Part shown: positions 1 to 5,400 of the stretch, in pieces
Layout: each line of letters begins with the position of its first letter
How positions within the stretch are numbered: position 1 is the stretch's first letter
From: Clostridia bacterium
Lineage (GTDB): Bacteria; Bacillota; Clostridia; UMGS1810
DNA length: 5,605 bases
Direction of reading: 5' to 3'
Assembly: GCA_017549745.1 (NCBI GenBank)
Contig: JAFYUA010000281.1
Span: 1 to 5,605 of the forward strand
The notes under the pieces: generated by a model
The model's input: only the letters and a program-made list of their open reading frames with translations
The model's database searches: none
What the model was told of the DNA's origin: nothing
Made by a program: the position numbers and the translations under genes

Positions 1-215
1 TCAAGGGTCAGGGGTTCCATATAGACCTTATCAGCAATGGTGGTATCGGTCATGATGGTGGCAGGGTTTGAGTTGCAAAGAACAACCTCATATCCTTCTT
101 CTTTGAGTGCCAGACACGCCTGAGTGCCTGCATAGTCAAATTCGGCCGCCTGACCGATAACAATTGGTCCTGAACCAATTATTAAAATCTTTTTAATGTC
201 TGTTCTTTTTGCCAT
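1..215 (-). CDS. carB: Carbamoyl phosphate synthase large subunit, N-terminal fragment (cut by left edge)
   Basis: This is the start of the ATP-dependent large subunit of carbamoyl phosphate synthase, which makes carbamoyl phosphate from bicarbonate, ammonia delivered by the CarA glutaminase subunit, and two ATP, for pyrimidine and arginine synthesis in the cytoplasm. Only 71 codons are visible. They cover the beginning of the pre-ATP-grasp domain: the nucleotide-fold motif ILIIGSGPIVIGQAAEFDY at about residues 10-28, then GTQACLALKEEGY, VVLCNSNPATIMTD and KVYMEPLT, all hallmarks of CarB. The ATG at 213-215 is supported by a strong GGGAGGAG ribosome binding site at 221-228. The full protein is normally about 1,060-1,080 residues, so most lies outside the window. 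No carA lies directly upstream: a 325-base gap and an unrelated gene are there instead. Family assignment is secure; whether it serves the arginine or the pyrimidine pathway cannot be told from this piece. Confidence 0.97.
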   Translation of the reverse strand, partial: MAKRTDIKKILIIGSGPIVIGQAAEFDYAGTQACLALKEEGYEVVLCNSNPATIMTDTTIADKVYMEPLTL

Positions 216-220
216 AATAT

Positions 221-228
221 CTCCTCCC
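221..228 (-). promoter_or_regulatory. Ribosome binding site of carB
   Basis: On the minus strand this reads GGGAGGAG, five bases before the carB ATG. It is a strong Shine-Dalgarno sequence and fixes the start codon. Confidence 0.85.
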
Positions 229-236
229 GAATTTTT

Positions 237-245
237 GTTATATCA
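237..245 (-). promoter_or_regulatory. Possible extended -10 promoter for carB
   Basis: The minus strand reads TGATATAAC, which fits an extended -10 element (TG, one base, then a TATAAT-like hexamer with one mismatch). No good -35 box stands 17 bases upstream: that position reads TCGGGA and lies in the terminator stem. Transcription would start a few bases before the ribosome binding site, giving a very short leader. This is the only promoter-like site between the terminator and carB; it is weak evidence. Confidence 0.3.
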
Positions 246-253
246 TTTCACAG

Positions 254-298
254 AAAAAATCCCGATAAATTCAATGAAAAGTCATTGAAAAGACCGGG
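254..298 (-). terminator. Intrinsic terminator (possible attenuator) just upstream of carB
   Basis: On the minus strand CCCGGT pairs with ATCGGG (one G-T wobble), and inside it TTCAATG pairs with CATTGAA around an ACTTTT loop. A run of six T follows directly. On the plus strand no T-run follows, so it acts on minus-strand transcripts. It starts at the base next to the TAG stop of the 37-residue frame and ends 38 bases before the carB start. It may end the short transcript made from the promoter at 454-482, or act as an attenuator of carB read-through. I could not find a convincing antiterminator, PyrR site or T-box in the leader. Confidence 0.75.
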
Positions 299-412
299 CT
301 AATCAGATATATTGAAATATGGTTGACAAAGTGAAGAATGAATTTTGAAAATAGTAATCCCGCAAGTGAAGCAAGTGCAAATATTATTGACACATGTGTG
401 GGGGATTGCCAT
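299..412 (-). CDS. Unrecognised 37-residue Cys-rich small ORF, possibly a frameshifted small membrane peptide
   Basis: I do not recognise this frame. It starts at an ATG eight bases after an AGAGGAG ribosome binding site and lies directly downstream of a strong promoter. It encodes 37 residues with five cysteines (positions 7, 12, 14, 17 and 29) and no clear membrane segment, and its TAG stop touches the terminator hairpin. A run of five C (minus strand, 400-404) follows the third codon. Skipping one C changes the frame to a 46-residue product ending at 271, rich in Ile, Leu, Phe and Ala (for example SIIFALASLAGLLF), which looks more like a small membrane protein. The locus may therefore hold a frameshifted or broken membrane peptide, a sequencing error, a Cys-rich peptide, or only a leader RNA. 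Expression signals are good; coding status is uncertain. Confidence 0.35.
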   Translation of the reverse strand: MAIPHTCVNNICTCFTCGITIFKIHSSLCQPYFNISD

Positions 413-420
413 TTTAATAA

Positions 421-427
421 CTCCTCT
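421..427 (-). promoter_or_regulatory. Ribosome binding site of the small ORF
   Basis: The minus strand reads AGAGGAG, eight bases before the ATG at 410-412. The good spacing is one of the main reasons for taking the short frame seriously. Confidence 0.55.
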
Positions 428-453
428 CTTCTCAACTTAAATTTATCTTATAA

Positions 454-482
454 ATGATATCACAACTGACAATGTTTGTCAA
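454..482 (-). promoter_or_regulatory. Strong sigma-A-type promoter for the small locus upstream of carB
   Basis: On the minus strand TTGACA (477-482, perfect -35 box) is followed after exactly 17 bases by TATCAT (454-459, one mismatch to TATAAT). Transcription should start near 447, about 20 bases before the ribosome binding site of the small ORF. It could also supply carB if the terminator at 254-298 is read through. Confidence 0.7.
467..481. promoter_or_regulatory. Palindrome over the -35 box, candidate operator
   Basis: TGACAA and TTGTCA form perfect 6-base arms around a 3-base centre (plus strand TGACAATGTTTGTCA). The right arm on the plus strand overlaps the -35 hexamer of the promoter at 454-482. 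The position suits a repressor site, but I do not recognise the motif, and a 6-base arm pair can occur by chance in AT-rich DNA. Confidence 0.35.
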
Positions 483-495
483 CAAAAATATTCCT

Positions 496-514
496 AAAAG
501 TATCTATGACTTTT
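496..514. terminator. Weak AT-rich hairpin after the YiiX-like gene
   Basis: AAAAGT and ACTTTT can pair around a 7-base loop. On the minus strand a short T-run (484-488) follows six bases later, so it might end the transcript of the YiiX-like gene. The stem is short and lacks GC pairs at its base, so efficiency would be low. No better terminator is visible between 482 and 540. Confidence 0.25.
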
Positions 515-540
515 CCATATTTAGTGACACATTATACATA

Positions 541-1374
541 TCATTTCATAATCCTTTCTTGGTAAGCTGAACAATCAAGACCAAAAATCTGAACAACACA
601 CAGTTTATCACTCATGGCAATATCATGCGGTGTAACAATCATGCCTTTGTCTATGTCAATATCGACACCCTGTGATTTGTAAGCCTGCCACACAATGTGA
701 GAGCAATGCGAAGATGACGGGATAGCTTCGTCACTTTTATCTTTTTTGACAACTCCTGCCAAGATATTGTAATCAACTCCAACAAGGCTCTCCCTTGCAT
801 ATGCTGCTGCCTTGGCTGCAAGCTCTTCATCGGGATATCTGAGCACGGCAAATGACGGATACCTCCCCCACTGCCTTGCATACCCCAAATCAGACACATT
901 GCCGATGGATAAATGCTCTAGAATCTCGCCGCTTTCGGCATCGGTAACAATTGCCGCATGGCCATGGCGCCAATCGCAGGTGTGAGTGTTGAAAGTGACA
1001 AGAATATCACCATCTTTAAGAGGCACAAGCGGAGTGCAGGAAGAGGTGTTTGTCTCTTCGGCAGTTATCGGGAAAAATATGTAATTCCTTTTGTTTTCAG
1101 GCTCTTCAAAATACCTCTCATTGAGGGTGAGAAGTATTTCAGTATCATATGATTTTATCAATTCTCTTGCGATTTGCGGGCATACCCCTGTTTGCTCGAA
1201 AACAAATTCCATATCACTGTCAGATGCATTTTTATCATCAATAATATGAGTGATATCTTCTTTTGCGTATGACGGAAAATGAAAAGTGTTAAGCGAACAA
1301 TGTATATGCCTCACGCAAACAACTGCCACAGCTATAAAAACAAGCACAAAAAGCTTTAATTTGGATGATTTCAT
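541..1374 (-). CDS. Exported permuted papain-fold (YiiX/NlpC-P60-like) putative hydrolase
   Basis: The 277-residue product begins MKSSKLK followed by a hydrophobic stretch (about residues 7-21), a signal peptide or membrane anchor; Cys20 has no good lipobox. Residues 60-76 (TGVCPQIARELIKS) form a small segment I believe is seen ahead of the catalytic domain in Gram-positive relatives. The core begins with KDGDILVTF (about 120-128), then RHGHAAIVTD with candidate catalytic His139, then the HCSHIVWQAYKSQG block with candidate nucleophile Cys224. His before Cys is the circularly permuted order of the YaeF/YiiX (peptidase C92) branch of the NlpC/P60 superfamily, whose members are amidases or peptidases with largely unknown substrates. 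I infer an activity on cell wall or lipid amides outside the membrane. The ATG at 1374 is preferred over the in-frame ATG at 1389 because AGGTGG lies six bases before it and the promoter -10 box is too close to the upstream ATG. It has its own promoter and appears to be a single-gene unit. Confidence 0.85.
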   Translation of the reverse strand: MKSSKLKLFVLVFIAVAVVCVRHIHCSLNTFHFPSYAKEDITHIIDDKNASDSDMEFVFEQTGVCPQIARELIKSYDTEILLTLNERYFEEPENKRNYIFFPITAEETNTSSCTPLVPLKDGDILVTFNTHTCDWRHGHAAIVTDAESGEILEHLSIGNVSDLGYARQWGRYPSFAVLRYPDEELAAKAAAYARESLVGVDYNILAGVVKKDKSDEAIPSSSHCSHIVWQAYKSQGVDIDIDKGMIVTPHDIAMSDKLCVVQIFGLDCSAYQERIMK

Positions 1375-1380
1375 ATATTG

Positions 1381-1386
1381 CCACCT
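1381..1386 (-). promoter_or_regulatory. Ribosome binding site that decides the start of the YiiX-like gene
   Basis: The minus strand reads ATGAGGTGG followed by six bases and then ATG AAA. The AGGTGG lies within codons 2-3 of the longer frame beginning at 1389, so it can only serve the second ATG at 1374. Confidence 0.75.
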
Positions 1387-1394
1387 CATAGAAT

Positions 1395-1423
1395 ATTATA
1401 AACTTTTCTGTAAATAAAATCAA
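1395..1423 (-). promoter_or_regulatory. Promoter of the YiiX-like gene
   Basis: On the minus strand TTGATT (1418-1423, four of six matches) stands 17 bases before a perfect TATAAT (1395-1400). Transcription should start near 1388, leaving about 14 untranslated bases, just enough for the ribosome binding site. Confidence 0.65.
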
Positions 1424-1473
1424 CATTTTGGGCAAATAATATATATATGCAAAATTATGAAAAAAATTGAAAA

Positions 1474-1498
1474 AAAAGCTTGACAAAGCAAAGCTTTT
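1474..1498. repeat. Inverted repeat over the tRNA promoter
   Basis: AAAAGCTT and AAGCTTTT form perfect 8-base arms separated by nine bases. Each arm also contains the palindrome AAGCTT. The left arm runs into the -35 box of the tRNA promoter and the right arm fills its spacer. It may be a regulator site or a chance product of AT-rich sequence. Confidence 0.4.
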
Positions 1499-1508
1499 AT
1501 AGTAAAAT
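1480..1508 (+). promoter_or_regulatory. Strong promoter of the tRNA-Met gene
   Basis: A perfect TTGACA (1480-1485) is followed after 17 bases by TAAAAT (1503-1508, one mismatch to TATAAT). Two A-tracts, A7 at 1460-1466 and A8 at 1470-1477, lie just upstream about one helical turn apart and resemble an UP element, as expected for a stable RNA gene. Transcription should begin near 1515, about 24 bases before the mature tRNA. Confidence 0.8.
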
Positions 1509-1538
1509 ATTCAATGTTGCTGATGAAGCACACCATAT

Positions 1539-1612
1539 GGCGGCATAGCTCAGTTGGCTAGAGCATGCGGTTCATACCCGCAGTGTCGCTGGTTCAAATC
1601 CGGCTGCCGCTA
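1539..1612 (+). tRNA. tRNA-Met (CAT), elongator type
   Basis: The 74-base gene folds as a full cloverleaf. The acceptor stem is GGCGGCA with TGCCGCT (one G-T pair at position 1-72), the D stem GCTC with GAGC, the anticodon stem TGCGG with CCGCA around the loop TTCATAC, and the T stem GCTGG with CCGGC (one wobble) around TTCAAAT. The anticodon is CAT at 1572-1574. The G1-U72 start resembles Bacillus elongator tRNA-Met; an initiator would show a C1-A72 mismatch and three consecutive G-C pairs at the base of the anticodon stem, which are absent. The discriminator base is A1612 and the CCA end is not encoded, so it must be added after transcription. The gene stands alone with its own promoter and terminator. 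Confidence 0.96.
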
Positions 1613-1614
1613 TT

Positions 1615-1649
1615 AAAAAACACACATTCAAAAGAATGTGTGTTTTTTT
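1615..1649. terminator. Bidirectional intrinsic terminator between tRNA-Met and the foldase-like lipoprotein
   Basis: CACACATTC (1621-1629) pairs perfectly with GAATGTGTG (1634-1642) around an AAAA loop. Six A precede and seven T follow, so both strands show a stem with a T-run. On the plus strand it ends the tRNA three bases past its 3' end; on the minus strand it ends the mfd-lipoprotein unit, beginning one base after the lipoprotein stop codon. Confidence 0.93.
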
Positions 1650-1650
1650 G

Positions 1651-2364
1651 TTATATTTCAAATTGTTTCATTGCTTCATCGTCAATGATTATTTCTGCAT
1701 CCTTTTCCCACTGCTTTGCTATGGCATTGAATTTTTCCTTTTTGGCTGCATCGAGCATCATATCGGAAGAAAATTCCTCTGCATGAGCCTCGGCATATGC
1801 CATAAGCTCTGCATCTGATATGTCAAGAAGGCCATTTGCATCATAGGTTTCGTATAGTTTGGAAATGAATGCATTTTCGGTTATAATCTGCTTGTAGGCT
1901 TCCATATTGGTGCCCATGTCGGCAAGGAGTGATTCAAAAGCTTCCTCACCGCCCTGAAGCGCAACAACAGAGTCAACATCGGCATCTATGGCAGCTTGCT
2001 CATCAGATGTGAGAGAAATGCCATCAGCTATAGCTCTGAGATATTGAACCTTTTGAAAAACTGCATTGTCAGCCGCCACATCACGGGCAACCTCAACTGC
2101 ATTTTTGCCCTCTATCTCGGTTGTCTGCCAATAAAGCGCGATGTCTTCATCGGTGGAGTTGTCAGTTGTGTGGCCTGCCTCTGAAAGCATGCTGCTCTGT
2201 GCAACATAGAAGAAATAACCGATATACTCCTTTGTGAGCGGCTCGTTATCAACACTGATGCAAACCCCCTTGCCCGAAGGTGATGAAGAGTTAGAGCAAG
2301 CACCGAGTGCAGCCAACAAAGAAGCTATTAATATTAAAGATATAAGATATTTGCAAAATTTCAT
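1651..2364 (-). CDS. SurA/PrsA-like foldase-type lipoprotein without a visible PPIase domain
   Basis: The 237-residue product starts MKFCKYLISLILIA and has a lipobox LGAC ending at Cys23, followed by a Ser-rich linker, so it should be a lipoprotein on the outer face of the membrane. The rest resembles the helical chaperone domain of SurA/PrsA-type foldases: ISVDNEPLTKEYIGYFFYV (about residues 36-54), a central KNAVEVARDVAADNAV helix, the block GISLTSDEQAAIDADV, and GGEEAFESLLADMGTNMEAY (about 138-157). I see no parvulin or FKBP prolyl isomerase domain, and the length leaves no room for one. The likely role is to help fold or hold exported proteins; this is inferred from similarity of pattern. 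The ATG at 2364 is chosen because AGGTGG sits six bases before it, inside the longer in-frame GTG version at 2379. It follows mfd by 36 bases and is probably co-transcribed with it. SurA-like genes next to mfd are, as far as I recall, common in Clostridia. Confidence 0.82.
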   Translation of the reverse strand: MKFCKYLISLILIASLLAALGACSNSSSPSGKGVCISVDNEPLTKEYIGYFFYVAQSSMLSEAGHTTDNSTDEDIALYWQTTEIEGKNAVEVARDVAADNAVFQKVQYLRAIADGISLTSDEQAAIDADVDSVVALQGGEEAFESLLADMGTNMEAYKQIITENAFISKLYETYDANGLLDISDAELMAYAEAHAEEFSSDMMLDAAKKEKFNAIAKQWEKDAEIIIDDEAMKQFEI

Positions 2365-2370
2365 AACAAA

Positions 2371-2376
2371 CCACCT
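2371..2376 (-). promoter_or_regulatory. Ribosome binding site that decides the lipoprotein start
   Basis: The minus strand reads GTGAGGTGG, six bases, then ATG AAA. The AGGTGG overlaps the codons after the upstream in-frame GTG, which rules that GTG out as the main start. Confidence 0.75.
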
Positions 2377-2400
2377 CACTTTACTATTATATAATAACTC

Positions 2401-5400
2401 TTATTGCGCCTCTTGTATTGTCTTTGCAAGCTTTTGTAATATAATCTTAATATTATCAATGGGGAGGCCCTTAAATTTATATACAAGATGCGATTTGGCA
2501 CCGCCAACGAATTTCATATCTTTTTCATATTCTGAAATGAGTCCTATTACTGCTTCGGGGCTGGCATAATCAGTGAACGAAAAAGTGACTGTGTTGTCCT
2601 TTTGAACAAGCTCAGAGATTTCGCAAATGCGGCAAAGTGACTTAATGTAGGATATATCAATGAGATTGATGACGCACTTTGGCAAATCACCAAAACGGTC
2701 AATGAACTCTGCCTGAATATCATAATAGTCCTTTTCAGAGTCAATGGCAGCTATTTTCTTATATAAATCAATACGCTGATGCTCATATTCAACATAGTCT
2801 GACGGAATATAGGAATCGGCACTGATATCAACAGATATTTCAAGAGGCGCGCGGTAGGTCTCGCCTTTCTTTTCTTTGACAGCCTGCTCCAAAAGCATGC
2901 AATACATGTCGTAGCCCACAAGATTCATGTTGCCGTGTTGCTCTTTGCCCAAAAGGTTGCCTGCGCCTCTTATTTCAAGGTCGCGCATGGCAATCTTGAA
3001 GCCTGAGCCAAATTCTGTGAATTCTTTGATTGCCTGAAGCCTTTTGTGGGCAACCTGGTCAAGAATCTTGCCGGGATAATAAGTGAGATAGGCATATGCC
3101 ATGCGATTGGAACGCCCTACCCTGCCCCTGAGCTGATAGAGTTGTGAAAGGCCGAGGCAATCGGCATTTTCTATTATTATGGTGTTGACATTTGAAACAT
3201 CAAGACCTGTTTCGATGATGGTGGTGCACACGAGCACATCTATCTCGCCATCGAGAAGCGACATCATGATTTCCTCGAGCTGAGTTTCGCTCATTCTGCC
3301 ATGGGCAATGCCTATGCGCGCATCGGGGAGTGCCTCCTGCAAACGCGCGGCGGCTCTCTCGATGCCGTCGATGCGGTTATATAGATAATACACCTGACCG
3401 CGGCGCTCCATCTCGCGGCGGATGGCATTGACAACCACAGCTTCGTTATATTCCATCACAAAGGTCTGCACAGGATAGCGGTCACCGGGTGGTTCTGAGA
3501 GAACGCTAAGGTCTCTGATGCCCACCATTGCCATGTTGAGTGTGCGTGGAATGGGAGTGGCACTTAAGGTGAGAACATTTACATCTTTTTTGATTTCTTT
3601 GAGTCGTTCTTTGTGACCCACGCCAAAGCGCTGCTCTTCATCCACAATAAGCAGACCAAGATTTTTGAATTTTACATCCTTTTGGAGCAGGCGATGGGTG
3701 CCTATGACAACATCAACACTTCCCGCTCTCATACCCGCCAAGGTCTTTTCCTGTTGTTTTTTGGTGCGGAAGCGCGAAAGCATATCCACATTCATAGCAT
3801 ATTCGCCAAGTCTTGCGGCAAAGTTATTATAGTGCTGGCGGGCTAAAATGGTGGTAGGCACAAGATATGCCACCTGCATACCCTCCATAACACACTTGAA
3901 GGCAGCTCGCATGGCGACCTCAGTTTTGCCATAGCCCACATCGCCGCAAAGAAGGCGGTCCATACACTTGCCCTGCTCCATGTCGGCTTTGACTTCGCTT
4001 ATGCATCTTAGCTGGTCGTCGGTTTCGTCATATATGAATTTTTCTTCAAATTCTTTTTGCCATGGAGTGTCTGGCGCGAACACATGACCCGAAAGGCGGC
4101 TGCGCTCGGCATAGAGGTCGATGAGATCCTGTGCAAGCTCTGCCACACTCGACTTGACGCGTTCAACGGTTTTGTGCCACTGATTGCCGCCAAGGCTGTT
4201 GAGCTTCACTTTGGCGCCCTCGCCATCGGTATATTTATGCAGAAAATCGAGCTGATTGGTGGGCACATAGAGTATGTCACTGCCGTTGTATTTGATTTTG
4301 AGATAGTCCTTGGTGACATTTTCCACCACAAGCTGCGCTATGCCCACATAGCGCCCTACTCCATGAGTGCGATGAACAACATAATCGCCCTTTGTCAAAT
4401 CCTCAAAGCTTTTTATGACATCGCGGCTGTTGGTCTTAGAAAGCTTGCGGCGCGGAGCAGCTTTTGATGTGTCGCCATCACTGATGACAACCGTCTTTAC
4501 TGTTGGGTATTCAAAGCCTTTGCATAGATTTCCGCAGATAAGATATATCTGCCCATATTCAGGAAGTGCATTTGATAAGCTTGCAAAAGAAGCTTCAATG
4601 CCCTCATCTTGCAATGCGCTATGCACAGTTTTGAGCTTGGCTTCGCCGTTTATGACGAGAATAATGCGATAGCCGTTTTTCTTCCAGAATTTTAAATCAT
4701 CAAATAGAAACTCCGTCTTGCCTGTGTAGTTATTGAGCGACTTGGCGGTAATGCCTGCCAATGCGCGCGGAGTGAACATGGGGCACGAATGAGAAAGCGA
4801 GCTTACAGAAACCATGGTGTGCGCCTGAGCAGCCGCTATGACCTCTCCATAGTCAAGCATATAACTCATTTTGTGGCGCGGGAATATTCCTTTGCCCAAA
4901 AGGTCAGTGAGAGTCTCGGAGTGTTCACCATAGAAAATTTTGCTGCGCTCACAAAGCTGCTTTGCCTCGTCGATAAACACGAGAGTGTCACCATCGGCAT
5001 AGTCAAACAGAGTGTATATTCTGTCATAAAAATATGGCATATATTTATCAAGCGATTGAAAGCGTGCGTTTTGCTCAAGTTTCTCGGCATCTGCTATGAG
5101 ATTTTCGTTCTTCAATCGGCGTATGGTGGCGGCAACCTCCTGTGCCTTGTCATGGTCATAGACAATCTCGCGCACGGGAATGATGGTGCACGAAGATATA
5201 TTTTCTACAGAAATCTGTGTTGCAGGGTCAAATGCACGGATAGAATCGACCTCGTCATCAAAAAGGTCGATGCGCACGGGGCTTGACATGCATGGTGAGA
5301 AAACATCGATGATAGAGCCCCTTATGCTGAATGTGCCCTCTCCTTCCACTGACGAGGTGCGCTGATAGCCCATAGCAACGAGCTGATTGGCAAGAACGCC

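Noticed and set aside
362..377. Short direct repeat GCAAGTG-AA-GCAAGTG
   Set aside because: Only two 7-base copies, inside the candidate small frame, where it corresponds to an Ala-Leu-Ala-Ser-Leu-Ala stretch in the hydrophobic reading. Too short to call a repeat element or CRISPR.
216..480. PyrR-binding attenuator or T-box riboswitch before carB
   Set aside because: I looked for the PyrR anti-antiterminator consensus and for the T-box bulge motif on the minus strand and found neither. Only a plain terminator hairpin is visible.
958..1152. Plus-strand frame of 64 codons inside the YiiX-like gene
   Set aside because: Opposite a gene with clear motifs and expression signals; no ribosome binding site or recognisable content.
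1289..1486. Minus-strand frame of 65 codons rich in Phe, Ile and Tyr
   Set aside because: It spans the promoter region and the start of the YiiX-like gene in another frame. The composition simply reflects AT-rich DNA.
1539..1612. Reading the CAT tRNA as initiator tRNA-fMet or as tRNA-Ile2 (lysidine)
   Set aside because: The initiator marks (C1-A72 mismatch, three stacked G-C pairs in the anticodon stem) are absent. The sequence closely resembles Bacillus elongator tRNA-Met as I remember it, so Ile2 is less likely.
2386..2391. TATAAT on the minus strand between mfd and the lipoprotein gene
   Set aside because: The hexamer is perfect, but no -35 box lies 16-18 bases upstream and the surrounding DNA is almost pure A and T, so chance is likely. 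A weak internal promoter cannot be excluded.
4057..5286. Long open frames on the plus strand (4057-4467 and 4789-5286)
   Set aside because: They lie opposite mfd, which is intact and strongly recognisable throughout. The translations show no family motif and no ribosome binding site was evident; they are by-products of mfd codon use.
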